A stretch of DNA of 64,000 bases from Eriocheir sinensis (lineage: Eukaryota; Arthropoda; Malacostraca; Decapoda; Varunidae): NCBI RefSeq assembly GCF_024679095.1, contig NC_066518.1:10876238-10940237 (forward strand). The letters run 5' to 3'. Below, piece after piece: positions 10,712-23,040 of the stretch. Both the position numbers and the translations under genes were made by a program. How positions within the stretch are numbered: the first letter of the stretch is position 1; every line of letters begins with the position of its first letter. The notes beneath the pieces are model-generated. The model did not search any database. It saw only the letters and a list, made by a program, of their open reading frames with translations, and was not told the DNA's origin.

Positions 10712-10888
10712 ATGCACACCTCTCCGCCTCTAGTGGCTCGGCTCCTCCTCCTTCAAGTCCTTCTCAGTCTTCCTGTGTTTGCCCAAGTCCTGTCCGAGTC
10801 GCTCATTATGAAGACGGACCATGTTACCGCCGCCCGAGAGGTGATCTGTCTCTGGGATCCACGTTTACTACCTACACCAACACCCTGA
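10712..10888 (+). CDS. Candidate signal-peptide exon / 58-codon frame
   Basis: A long polypyrimidine run ends in CTTACTCCAG (acceptor, exon from 10683). ATG at 10712 opens a frame whose first 24 residues look like a signal peptide: a short start with Arg10, a hydrophobic core LLLLQVLLSLPV (11-22), then F-A and a likely cut before Gln25. The next residues (L-S-E-S-L-I-M-K-T-D-H) are hydrophilic. The frame either leaves at a donor GAG|GTGATC (exon end 10840) or runs unspliced to TGA at 10886-10888. No family is recognised. The alternative is a chance frame: an overlapping frame is also open here because the region is GC-rich. If joined to the ATG at 3488 through the 3522 donor, the other frame would be used. 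Confidence 0.4.
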   Translation: MHTSPPLVARLLLLQVLLSLPVFAQVLSESLIMKTDHVTAAREVICLWDPRLLPTPTP

Positions 10889-10903
10889 GACCTACTACTA
10901 CTA

Positions 10904-11465
<562 letters not shown>

Positions 11466-11800
11466 TACCTGCATTGTGTAATTATTCCAGACGGTGAGAA
11501 AAGTGTAAATAAGGTGAAGTCTCGGGCACGACGGAATGTTTTGTGGCCGTGCAGGTAATTTGCGGCGGCGGGCAGCTCAGGTGTGTGCTCTGTCTGTGCC
11601 CTGGGAGGAGGCGTGGGGAGAGAGGAAGAGGGAGAGGGAGGGAGGCAGGAGGCAGGTGTGAGATTTATCCGAGAGGCAGCTCAGGAGGTATTACGTGAAG
11701 GGGGTGTTTTGCTTGTTTTATTCTTGTTTTATAGCGTGTGATTTACTTTTTTGTTCAATTTTATTTGTTTGTTTATTTGTTTGTTTGCCTCTGTGTCGGT
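11466..11800. other. Unique island then T-rich sequence
   Basis: 11466-11600 is simple-repeat-free and includes TAATTATTCC. It could be regulatory, but nothing specific supports this. A GGGAGA patch follows at about 11605-11655. Confidence 0.3.
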
Positions 11801-11810
11801 TCTTCTTTAT

Positions 11811-11858
11811 CAGTCAGTCTGTCTGTCTGTCTGTCTGTCTGTCCATCTGTCTGTTTTC

Positions 11859-11904
<46 letters not shown>

Positions 11905-12030
11905 TAGCACCTTTCCCCAACCATCTATGCAGGAACTGTATTATTGTTGTTGTTGTTGTTGTTGTTGTTCTTCTTCTTCTTCTTCTTCTTATTATTATTA
12001 TTATTATTATCATCATCATTATTATTATCA
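11811..12030. repeat. Compound microsatellite: GTCT, CT, TTG, TTC, TTA
   Basis: (GTCT)n to about 11853, (CT)n at 11861-11899, then adjoining (GTT)n, (CTT)n and (ATT)n runs at 11943-12028. Successive pure trinucleotide blocks differ by single bases, as expected from stepwise slippage. Confidence 0.95.
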
Positions 12031-12900
12031 TCAGTATCGTCATATGTATTTCTAAGTAAGTATTTTGGTGATTGCGTAATCGGGTTCCACGTTATATATT
12101 TTTGCAGTATATCTTATTCTATTTTTTTTTTTTCATTGTGTGTATGTGTGTGTAGGTGCGCGTGTGTACATAAACTGTTGCACACGAATCCACATATACT
12201 CACACATTCGCGGAAAAGGGGTCGGGGCGGGTGTTGTTTTTCGTTGTTTCAGTGCGTACGGCCGTCACCATCCGTCTTGTCAGTCTGGATAGATTAAGAG
12301 TTATCTGGCGTGCGTTCCCTCGGAGTTACTGCCTGTGTGGTGTTTTTGGTGGAGGAGGAGTACCTGTCTCAATCTATCTATGTGTCTACCTACCTCTGTT
12401 TATCTGCGTGTTTAACTGTATGTCTGTTCAGCTATGTAGGGCTCTTTTTTTCTTTTCTTTTACATACTTTTTCTTTTTTCCTTCATTTTCTTTCATTTAT
12501 TCATTCATTCAGTTATTCTTACGCTCTTCATTTTTTCTTTCACTCTTTCTATCTATATATCTATCTAGCTAACTTTATTTATCTATCTATCGGTATCTAT
12601 CTATCTAACTGTCTACCTATGGCTTTCTTTTTTTACATATATAAATTCATTCTTTCTTTCTTCTTTCTCCTTCTAGCTTGGTCTTCGGAAAGTCACCACC
12701 CCATATGCTCGCTCCCAGATCACCATTCACATATTAATGCTATCGTCACACCACTTCCTGTATCCTTGCCTGTATCCACCATCTCCGTCCCACCATGGCT
12801 TGACTGTCCCTGAACCCGCCTGTCCTTCTATACCTTCCCTCCACATGGCAGATCCTCCCCACGTAAGGTCTATTCCATCCTCCTTTTCGCCCTTTCTTTT
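12031..12900. other. T-rich sequence with (TATC)n patches
   Basis: T-rich sequence, a TATC/CTAT patch at about 12548-12620, then mixed sequence with no recognised feature. Confidence 0.5.
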
Positions 12901-13335
12901 ATCTCCCTTGTTCACTCTTTGTTTTCATCTTATTCCATCTTAATCCTTCGTTCTTCGTCTATTTCACATTTCCTAGTTTCTTCTTCTATTTCCGCTACAC
13001 CATTTCTCTCGTCTCCTTTATTTCATTTCCTTCCATTCACTGTCAGTTATTTCCCTTCTCCTTCTCCCTGCTCTTCTTTCGGCCCAATTTTCCTTCGTCT
13101 ACTTTACCTTTCCTCTATTTCATTCATAATTCCCCTACTTCATTTCTCCTCTCCCCTTCCTCTAATTTTATCCAGTTTTCTGCTTTTTCTTTCCCTTTTT
13201 TTTCTTCCCTCCGTCAATTTTAACTTTCCCATCCTCCTCTTCCATCTACTTTACTCTCTTTCTCTCCTCTCATTTTCTTTACCTCTCTTTCCCTTCTTCT
13301 TCCCTCTCTTCCTCTAGGCCCATTTCCCTCCCTCC
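12901..13335. other. Pyrimidine-rich tract
   Basis: C/T-rich degenerate stretch. The Ser/Leu/Phe frames are compositional. Confidence 0.7.
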
Positions 13336-14439
13336 CCCCCTCCATCGCGTAGAACAAGACCACCTTACACATAAATATTCATACTCAAGTAGTCCCTCTG
13401 ACCACCTAATATGGATACTTAGACTTCATTACAACCATAATTACTACCCTGCCTCCGGGTGTCATTAGGGCCTGAGTGTGGGCGTTCAGGGGTGTGGTCG
13501 GACAGGAGTGGGTGCTCAGAGGGGTGGGGGGAAGGAGGTACGACAGAGGTGGGTTTACTGTAGGAAGGGAGGGGAGAAGGGTAGCGAAGGGGAGTGTACT
13601 TGAGGGATAGCGTGTTCTAGAGTAAGTTTCATTGTTAGAGGAAAGGAGAAAGGATGTTATAAGAGGCTAAGAGGCCCAAAGGGTGTTCCGGTGTAGGCCT
13701 GGTTAGGTTTGTGGGGACCGTGGTGCTTCCTGGGCCATGCCTCTTCCTGGGCAATGACGTTGTGGTTTTAAGAGGGAGTGTAAAGGAGGGCTTATGCTTA
13801 GGTGTAGGTATTGTGCCCTTCGTCAGGTGTCCTCTGCTGTACGGTGGGAGTCTTGAGCAGGGCTTTGTTAGTCTACCTCGTGGCGTCTCAGACCATTTTG
13901 GGGATAGACACTGAGACCTGGCAGCAGGAGTTACATTACAATCTTGGGGAAGAGAGTAATGAAGAGGGTCTGAGATGAAAGAACCGAACAGAAACGAGTT
14001 GACATTAATAGGTATCCTTTCGTGATGTGATGAATGGAGCAAAGGTATAAAGAGGGCGTGAGAAACAGAGAAATGAAGAGCTGGGAAAGGCGAGGATGGG
14101 GGAGGACACAGAAGAGGTATGGGAAGTGTTTTCAAGAAGGCCTATTAGGTTAGGATCGGGGATAGGCCGGCGGATGAATCTTGTATTGGTGATCTCTGTT
14201 GGTGGTCCTCATGTTGAAGGGTCCAAGTGGAGTCCTAGGCCTTGAAAGGGCGTGCAAGGACTCGTGGGTCTATCCAAGCGCGAGGGACGGCCTGGGCCTG
14301 AAGGTCTTTTGGTTGAAGGTCTTTGGGGGTCGAAGATTGTTGGAAAATTGTGGTCGTGATACTGGCAAACTAAATTTTTCCTTTTATTTACGTGAATCGG
14401 TTGAAGTTGATTTAAATAAAGTTGCATATAGTGTGTAAA

Positions 14440-14440
<1 letters not shown>
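13336..14440. other. Mixed unique sequence
   Basis: 13340-13460 has AT-rich motifs (ATAAATATTCAT and CATAATTACT). 13470-14340 is G-rich without a clear repeat. A 166-codon minus frame at 13635-14135 is Pro/Ser-rich and unlike any protein I know. Confidence 0.4.

Positions 14441-14443
<3 letters not shown>

Positions 14444-14484
<41 letters not shown>
14444..14484. repeat. (AC)n microsatellite
   Basis: Pure AC run. Confidence 0.98.
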
Positions 14485-14486
<2 letters not shown>

Positions 14487-14589
14487 GGGATCACTATCAC
14501 TCGTACACATAACACCGCCCACCCTAGACTGGCCACACGCGCCCGCCACCACCACCACCACCACTACCCTCCCCCCACATCACCCCCAC

Positions 14590-14830
14590 CTCAGCGATAA
14601 GTGACTCCTCGTGTCCAGCGCCGCCCAGAGCGTCTCCGATCGAGCCTCGCATAAAAGGTTTCCTGGATCCTTCGTGTTCCCGTGACGCTGGTGATTCATT
14701 TGGCCTGGCGTCCCTCCCTCATATAGCACGCCGGCGGGGCTGCTTTCCTTATCGCAGGCCCTTCGCGTCCCCCATAAAGAGCCGTCCCCCTCCCCGCATC
14801 GCCAAGCAGCGCCGCGTCACTTAAGGGCAA
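14590..14830. other. CpG-containing unique island
   Basis: CpG-rich island free of simple repeats, with CGCATAAAAGG, CCCATAAAGAG and CATATAGCACG. It could be promoter-like or enhancer DNA. No open frame or initiator is convincing. Confidence 0.25.
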
Positions 14831-14950
14831 TCTCTCGTAAGGACATCGTGAGCATCTGCTACTTCGATAACATCAGGAGGGTCTCGCGTGCCTCGCCCTA
14901 TAATAGCTAATGTCACCCCGTTTTTTGTTGTTCTCGTGTAGGTATACCTG

Positions 14951-14951
<1 letters not shown>

Positions 14952-14994
<43 letters not shown>
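14952..14994. repeat. (GT)n microsatellite
   Basis: Pure GT run. Confidence 0.98.
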
Positions 14995-14995
<1 letters not shown>

Positions 14996-15094
14996 GACCA
15001 TAATAGGATGTCCTTAGCGATGTCCCCATCAAGGAAAGGCATCTGATCCGTCCGTCTCTTTAGGATAGTTTAGGCTCGTCGTCGACCGTCCCTA

Positions 15095-15213
15095 TGTATA
15101 TATATGTATGAATGTATGTATAAATGTATGTATGTATGAATGAGTGTATGTATGTATGTATGTAGGTAGGTAGGTATGGAAAAAACTGATTATATTTGTC
15201 TTTATGCATTTGA

Positions 15214-15270
<57 letters not shown>
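15095..15270. repeat. (ATGT)n and (GT)n microsatellites
   Basis: Imperfect TATG/GTAG tetramers at 15095-15178, then a GT run at 15219-15270. Confidence 0.95.
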
Positions 15271-15273
<3 letters not shown>

Positions 15274-15404
15274 GGTCGGTCTGGTTGGGTAGTTATTAAT
15301 GTGTTCTTTTGTTTAGCATAATGAGGCGGCGAGTGTGTTTGTTTCTGTCCGTCTGTCTGTCTGTGTATATCCGTCTGTATGAATGTGTGTTTGTATGTTT
15401 GTGT

Positions 15405-15631
15405 TACCCCTTTCTTTATTTACCTCCACCTGTTGTTTGTCTTTCCTCTCTATCTCCATATATCCCTACATCATTTCCTTCTTCCCCTCCTTCCCTCCCT
15501 CCCTCACTCCCTCCATCCCTACAGTCTACCCTTCCTCCCTCCCTTCATTTCTTCCTCGCAACCTCCCCCCCTATTTAGTTGTCTTGACCCTCTTCTGAAT
15601 ATATATCCTTTTGTTATATTTTATTTATCTG

Positions 15632-15677
<46 letters not shown>

Positions 15678-15900
15678 CATCCATCCATCCATCTATCCAT
15701 CTATCTATCTGTCTATCTATCCATATATCCTTTCATCCTTTCCTTCTTTCCTTCTCTTACTCCTCTCCTTACTCCTTTCACTTTTATCTTTTCCCTCCCT
15801 TCTCCATCCCTTCCTCTCTCCTTTCTTCCCTCCCTCCTTCTCTTCCCTTCCCTCCCCCCTCCCTCCATCCCCCTACTCAGGATATCACCACCCACTCCAC
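15405..15900. repeat. Pyrimidine tract with (TATC)n microsatellite
   Basis: C/T-rich sequence containing a TATC/CATC tetramer array at about 15625-15725. Confidence 0.9.
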
Positions 15901-15987
15901 CTCTACCATATGGCCTCTGACGTCACGCTCGCCTCGCCGTAGTAAACAAGGACGCGTTATTCTTGGCCTCAGCTCACCTCTACACCT

Positions 15988-17205
<1,218 letters not shown>

Positions 17206-17256
<51 letters not shown>
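17206..17256. repeat. (GA)n microsatellite at LINE 5' truncation
   Basis: Pure GA run between the truncated LINE (to 17205) and a second copy of the LINE 3' end (from 17257). Confidence 0.98.
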
Positions 17257-17259
<3 letters not shown>

Positions 17260-17294
17260 ACTTATAGAAAATCAGACCACACAGACCCCATGGT
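17257..17294 (-). mobile_element. Second LINE 3'-end fragment
   Basis: GAAAATCAGACCACACAGAC followed by CCCATGGT duplicates the 3'-terminal hairpin sequence at 16097-16121, again directly after a (GA)n tract. It is broken by a poly-G run at 17293. It represents an earlier, severely truncated insertion of the same family. Confidence 0.75.
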
Positions 17295-18429
17295 GGGGGG
17301 GGGGGGAGGGAGAGGGAGAGGGGAAGAGGGAGATGGAGAGGGGGAGAGATAGAGACCACACCTTTTGTCTTTATTATTCTATTTGTAATTTATGGAGAAC
17401 GAAAAATTGTGGTGTATCTCGTCTGTATCGTGTTTTTCGTGTGTTTTCTTAATATTAACAATTTGGCAGTCGTATTATTGTGCCATTCCCCCCCCCCCTC
17501 CCCTGAGCTCCCTTCTCACCTCACGTTTTCTTTTTTTAAGTAAACATAATTTCCCTGCTCCTTCCTTTTCTCTCCTTTGTTTCGTCTGTTGATCCATCCA
17601 GGAGCTTGGACAACACGGTCAGAAAAGAAGCAAAAAACACACACGCTTGCCTCCAGAAACACAGAAACACAAGAATATGCACACGAAGCGACAAAGGGGC
17701 GGACACTAACGCTGAAACACATTCACACCGAAGAAAAGACCCTCTGCTCTATTGCGTGTCCCGACGAAGGCGATGAAGACGTTTGCCCGACGCTCAGTAA
17801 CCACAAGGGAAGTGTCGGCTGAGTGTGATCCTTCTGGACAACTGTTGGCTAAAGTTTCCGTCTCTTTCTCCTTCCTTCTTTCTCCTGCTCCTCCGCTATG
17901 AGTGCGCCATGAAGCAGTGAATGTCCCAAGCTGCCGCGCAAAGACCAGGAGACAAACAGCGCCGTGATGGATACACTAATTCGTTGTCTTGCGTTATGGC
18001 GGTGACTGGAGGCAAAAAAATGTTTCCCCGACGGTTCCATAGAGGCGGTTAGTCAGTTTTCCTCTTACAACCGGGACGATCTTCCTTCCTCGGCGTCTAG
18101 TGGGTCCGTGTCGCCCTGGGTCCTGGCTTGAGTTCACAGACGCCTCTCACAAGGGAATATATTGGAGGTATAATTTGGTTCATCTCGAGGCATTGTTGTG
18201 CTCCTGGCGGCCCTCGCGGGAGACGCTGGGATTGTGTAAAGAGGCATTGAGTGTTGCAGCGTAGATTAGCTCTCCTTGCGGCCCTCCATGACTCGGCACT
18301 CCCACTACCCCCCTCCTTCCCCGCCTCCTCCTGCATGGACCTCCCGGGGCATGAATGGACAGACCGACACTCCGGGGGAACAGACCACCCTGGGGGAACA
18401 TGGGTGTCCAGGGGAGGGAGCGTATTACA
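17295..18429. other. G-rich patch then unique sequence
   Basis: 17295-17350 is GGGAGA-rich. 17400-18420 is unique, GC-richer toward 18100-18420. A 110-codon minus frame at 18097-18425 and an 81-codon plus frame at 17577-17822 are not low complexity, but no domain, splice context or codon pattern supports either strongly. Confidence 0.35.

Positions 18430-18498
<69 letters not shown>
18430..18498. repeat. (AC)n microsatellite, 69 bp
   Basis: Pure AC run. Confidence 0.98.
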
Positions 18499-18500
<2 letters not shown>

Positions 18501-18510
18501 CACGTCACCA

Positions 18511-18589
18511 CACTTAATGCCACTTAAGAGGTCACATTCCAAGGCTATATAGTGACTGTTGACCGTGACATTCCCGACTTGCCACTTAA
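18511..18589. promoter_or_regulatory. Three CACTTAA motifs with AGGTCA/TGACC
   Basis: CACTTAA occurs at 18511-18517, 18521-18527 and 18583-18589. AGGTCA lies at 18529-18534 and TGACC near 18560. CACTTAA matches the NK-2-class homeodomain site; AGGTCA is a nuclear-receptor half-site. Motif evidence only. Confidence 0.3.
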
Positions 18590-19185
18590 TAACACCACCC
18601 CTACCTCCTGACCCTATATATCACCCCCATCCGCTCCCTACCAACCCCTGCTTCCCTGCCCCCCATCCCCTCTCCCTCTCCACCTGGGCTTCTTAACCTG
18701 GGACCTTCTACATGTCCCGGTAATTAAAGCCTTTGCGTAGCGTCTTTGTTACCAGTGAGTGCAGGTCCTGTAGGCCTAATTAGGGTTTTCCTCACCTGAG
18801 TGTCTGGCAGCCCCCCCCCCCCTCCCCTTCCTACATAACACCCTTTACTCTACCCCTAACTCCCTCCCTCCATCTGCCGGGGCTGTCTCGCCTCCTCTTG
18901 GCAGTTCATCATGTCTGGGTCCTTTTTTTTCTCTCTCTTTTTCTTATCTGTAATACTTGATGGACAATCGGTTTATATTGAACGGGGGAAAAAAGAGGCG
19001 GCATGCTGGAGAAAGGGTTAACGGGGGCTGAATGGTTGAGGAATTGGTAGAGAGAGTGATAGGGTGATAGTGTTGGTAGGTGACGGTGTTGGCGGGTAGC
19101 ATGACTGGATGGCGGCAGAACAGAATGGCTAGGAGTGGACTGAGAGGAGGAGAGTGACCTTACACCGATGACGAGAATAGGTAGG
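18590..19185. other. Mixed unique sequence
   Basis: C-rich to about 18880, then T-rich and G-rich patches. No feature recognised. Confidence 0.4.
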
Positions 19186-19470
19186 GGGGATTGAAGGACT
19201 TAAGTGGCGGTCCGACAAGGCTATGGCATAATAGGGAACAAATGAGAATGAGAGATACAATAGGAAAAAAAGGCGAATTAAGAAGATGTAATACAGGAGG
19301 AGTACATGGGAGTGAGTGAATGCATAGGGGATTGAAAGACTTAGTGGTATTCAGCTGGTCAGATAGGGTTGCGGCATAATAGGGAACAAACGAGAATGAA
19401 AGACAGAATATAAAAAAAGGCGAATTGAGTAATGATGTAATACAGGAGGACATAGGAGTGAATGCAAGGG
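19186..19470. repeat. Tandem duplication, unit about 141 bp, two copies
   Basis: GGGGATTGAA(A/G)GACTTA starts at 19186 and 19327. Each copy also carries GGCATAATAGGGAACAAA and AAAAGGCGAATT at matching offsets. Confidence 0.85.
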
Positions 19471-19903
19471 GATGTATGTTGGGGTGAATTCAAGGAAGGC
19501 CAGGTAGACAGAGAAGGTAATAAAGGTAGGTAGCTATACAGGTACTTCTGGGGGAGTATTATGAGTCGTCACTTTGTATACCTTTTCGTGCAGGTGTCAA
19601 TAGGTGTGTTGTCCAGCCCTTTCCCTCCCTCTGTCAGATTGATGGCCGCGTCTCAAAACTTTAATTTCCGCGATTGTTTTTTTTTATATATGTGTTTTCC
19701 GATCGTCGTCAATGTGTTTTAATGAATCATCTTTATCTCCCAACAGAGTACGTCTTCCGTCTGTACCCATTGTTTGCTTGTTTTTCTTATTCCCACACAA
19801 GTTCGTTATACTTAATTTTTTTTTAATTGTTTATGTAAATGTGTGAACGGAAGGGTAGTGTTTGAGCAGGATAAATTATGGTTGGGGTGTATATTTGCTT
19901 GTT

Positions 19904-19905
<2 letters not shown>
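19471..19905. other. Unique sequence, nothing recognised
   Basis: Mixed to AT-rich sequence with no repeat or coding signal. Confidence 0.4.

Positions 19906-19952
<47 letters not shown>
19906..19952. repeat. (GT)n microsatellite, left arm of a pair
   Basis: Pure GT run, complementary to the (AC)n run 89 bp downstream. Confidence 0.98.
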
Positions 19953-19953
<1 letters not shown>

Positions 19954-20039
19954 AGTGATCTCAACTCAGATAACATAATCAATCTCTCTCGATCCTTACA
20001 TTCATCTCTTTCATGTCATTCCATCTCATTATACCTTTA

Positions 20040-20041
<2 letters not shown>

Positions 20042-20106
<65 letters not shown>

Positions 20107-20119
20107 GCACACACACACT
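20042..20119. repeat. (AC)n microsatellite, right arm of a pair
   Basis: AC run with two GC interruptions near 20102-20108. Confidence 0.98.
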
Positions 20120-20360
20120 GACAAGAGAGTAATTAATCATCGGCATTGAGAGACAAACTCATAACATCAACTAGCATCATTACACACAACATCGTCCAAG
20201 AGTGAACCTTTGAGGAACCTAAAGTTACCTAAGTTCCCACGGTGCATAGGATACTTAATGACGTGTCCTAACCATCTCCTGCGGGTCCTGTATACTACCT
20301 GTCCCATGTCCCCGATCTGAGAGCAAGAACAGAATCATTAATACACTCTTGTTACTTGTT

Positions 20361-20515
20361 TTACAGCAGAGAAAGCAGCTCAAAGACAAACAACAAAAAC
20401 AAAAACAAAAACAAAACAAAATAAAAAAGTCTTTGTCGCCGCTCCTATAAAGAAAAAAAGAACAGTGGCCAAAAACGGAGGTCAATTTCGGATGGACTTG
20501 GTAAAACTCTCGTCA
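20361..20515 (-). mobile_element. Dispersed repeat family B, copy 1
   Basis: Reverse orientation. It reads TTACAGCAGAGAAAGCAGCTC, an A-rich run, then CGCCGCTCCTATAAAG and GGTCAATTTCGG. The same order recurs in the other family B copies in this window. No coding capacity, so it is likely a non-autonomous element or retrotransposon tail. Confidence 0.65.
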
Positions 20516-20945
20516 GTAGGATGTCACAGACGTATAATTGAATGCTGTGAGATACATCATAGAAGTAGTATGTATTTTTTGTTGTTTGTGATATAAGGAG
20601 TGGCTGCTGCTTTTCCTGGTGTTTGTTTATGTTTGTTGATACGTGTTGATGTTTGTGTTGTTGGTGAGTCGTCTTTATCATGTGTTTTTTTGTTACTACT
20701 ACTCAGAGGATTCAATGACCATCCATCTTTCCCTCTCCGTGTCTGTATTGGTGAGGCTTAATCATAATCCTCCTTCTCTTCATCACCATAATTATCATCA
20801 CCATCCGTATAGCAATCGTCCTCTTCCTACTTCTCCTCCTCCTCATCATCACCATTATCATCACCATTTAATTAAGAGAGACAGTGACGGGAGTGTGTTG
20901 ACATTCTCGTGGGTGGATGGACTCGGATGCTCTTGATGATGTCCG
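20516..20945. other. Unique, with (CAC/CAT)-rich patch
   Basis: Mixed sequence. 20780-20870 is enriched in ATCACC and CTCCTC short repeats. Confidence 0.4.
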
Positions 20946-20949
20946 AACC

Positions 20950-21165
20950 TAACGCAACGGGCTTTTGGTATTTTGTTTTTTTGCCTTTTGCTCTTGAGTT
21001 GCATCCTTTATATACTGCAACAAATCATAACTTTTTTTTTTACATCAAAGGTCACGGCTCAATGGCAACAAAAAGAGTACAAAAAAAAGCCCGCTACTCG
21101 CCGCTCCCATAAAAGATAAAAGTAAAGAGTAACCAAAAGAGAGGTCAATTTTGGGTTGAGAGGTG
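20950..21165. mobile_element. Family B, two copies head to head (copies 2 and 3)
   Basis: A partial forward copy (about 20957-21020: CGGGCTTTTGG, TTTTGCTCTTGAGTTGC) faces a reverse copy (about 21030-21165: GGCTCAATGGCAACAAAAAG, AAAGCCCGCTACTCGCCGC, GAGGTCAATTTTGGG). Together they form an imperfect inverted repeat. Confidence 0.65.
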
Positions 21166-21349
21166 TCTTGATACACTAATCCTCTTTATTTTGCATTTCA
21201 GGTGAGTGCACACTAGGATGATCTTGCAGGCTGAGAATAATACAACTCCTACTACTTACTCCTACCTACTCCTCTCCATTTTACATCTCAAGTAAGTACG
21301 CATTCATGTATCAGTAGAAGATAGATTCCCTTGTGGTGTTTTTTACGCT

Positions 21350-21545
21350 TTTAATTACACCGCGGACGAGTGACGGATGATGGCCGGTCGGTAAGAGGTG
21401 CGCCGGGACCTCCATAAGCATGCAGGAAGGCCCGTCATCAGTTATACTCGAGGAACGCGACGCCCAGGGACATTAATCACGCGAATAGACTTAATCGACG
21501 CGGTGACGTGGCGGTGAGACCCGAGACCCCGGGCTGGAACTCTTC
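21350..21545. promoter_or_regulatory. CpG-rich island with homeodomain and CRE-like motifs
   Basis: Simple-repeat-free and CpG-rich. It contains CATTAATCACGCG, CTTAATCGACG and GGTGACGTGG in 60 bp (21465-21515), and TTAATTACACCG at its left edge. It is possibly a cis-regulatory element; there is no other support. Confidence 0.3.
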
Positions 21546-21549
21546 AGGG

Positions 21550-22490
21550 CAGGCTTGGCGATGACTGAGGAGGAGGTGGTGGTGGGGATGGTGGACGAGG
21601 AGGAGGAGGAGATGGTGGAGGTGGTAGTAGTTGTGGTGTTGGTGGAGGCAGACAGTTTAGGGAAAGAATATAAGTAGGAAGGAGACCACGATTACAAGAA
21701 AAGATATACATAATGGGGAACGAAGAGGAGGAGGAGGAGGAGGAGGAGGAGGAGGAGGAGGATAGTGGTAGTGGTTGTGGTGAAGGACAGACATACGAAA
21801 AGAAAATTTAGAGCGTAAAACGAATGAACAATAAACGGGGTATAAGAACGATAGAATAAGAACGAAAATAACCAAGAGAAAAATAACTGTTATTATAGGA
21901 AAAACAAAACTAGATATACACAGTGAGAAACCAAGAGGAGGAGGAGGAAGAGGAATTGTACGTCGATGAGGAAGAGGAATGTGAGAGCGATAAATAGGAA
22001 TGAGAGGAGATGATTTAGAATGAGTGTGTGGAATCTGAAAGAGGCAGGTAGAGCAGAGGACAACCAGCCGAGGAAGATGATAGAATAAAACGAGAAAGGG
22101 AGAAGAAACTGTAGAGATTTAAACAAAGGAGGAGGACCAGAAAATATAAGTAAAATTAGAAGGAAGATTTGTATAGATGTTGGAAAGAAAAAGTACCAAG
22201 AAAATATAGATGAAGAGAAGAAGGAGGAAGAATTATAAGACCAGGAATGGATGAAGAAGCACAGATGAAAGAAAACAGTATAGATGACGGAAGACTAGGG
22301 CATTGGTCAGAAAATATTATAAGGAGAGGGAAGGACAGAGAGAAAAGAAAAGAAAAATGATGCGAAAGAGTGAGGAGGAGGAAGAGTTATATAGAAAGGG
22401 AATGGATGAGGAAGGACTGTATAGGCGAAAACCCGGAAAATTATAAAAAAAAGTGCCACAAGGAGGAGTCGGAGGAGGAGAAGGAATCAC
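21550..22490. repeat. Purine-rich (GGA/GGT) tract
   Basis: GGT/GGA repeats at 21565-21650 and a pure (GGA)n at about 21725-21763, then degenerate purine-rich sequence. Minus frames are Ser/Leu/Phe compositional. Confidence 0.8.
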
Positions 22491-23040
22491 AACCCAGATT
22501 CATATAACTAGACCAAGCGACATTAATCCCCACCTCTCTCGTAGCACCTCGTTAAAGCTTCCCTCAGAGGTGCTACTCCCCCTATAACCAAGCTACTGAG
22601 TGCTGATGTGACTTATCGGCTTGACCATTTACGCTAAAACACACACACACGCATACGAGACACACCACACCACTCTTTCCGTAATGGCTGAGACGAAAGA
22701 CGGGGGTGGAAAAAGCTCTCCGTATTTAGCAGCAAAAGAGCTGATGCTACTGTGGCTGTTGTTCCTTCACGTCTACCTCCTTCCCTCCCTCCCGTCCTTC
22801 CTCTCTCTTCTTCCCTCCTCCTTTCTTCCGCTTAATGGCAGGAGGAAGGCATCACGCACGTCTTTGAAGCGGCCGAAGCTGATTTGTCACATGTCCAAGG
22901 TCTCAAGGCCACTAAGAAGGCGGCCCTCCCCATCCTCCGGCCCGCCCCGATCTCCCTTAATTGGACTCGTTATGGGTGTAATTGGCCGTGTGGCGTATTC
23001 TTGAGTGCTTCTCCTCCTCCTCTCCCTTACCTTGGGCAGA
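22491..23040. other. Unique island with a weak exon candidate
   Basis: A pyrimidine tract ends in GCTTAATGGCAG (acceptor-like, 22841). The following frame (E-E-G-I-T-H-V-F-E-A-A-E-A-D) is open for over 100 codons, but a second frame is open too and no clear donor closes it. 22955-23000 holds TTAATTGG and GTAATTGG, homeodomain-type cores. Confidence 0.2.

Noticed and set aside
12310..12813. 167-codon + frame
   Set aside because: T-rich composition with TATC-repeat-derived Tyr/Ile/Ser; neighbouring frames are open too.
18097..18425. Minus-strand coding exon of about 110 codons
   Set aside because: Not low complexity, but its left part is a (GT)n reading, there are no splice sites in context, and no motif was recognised.
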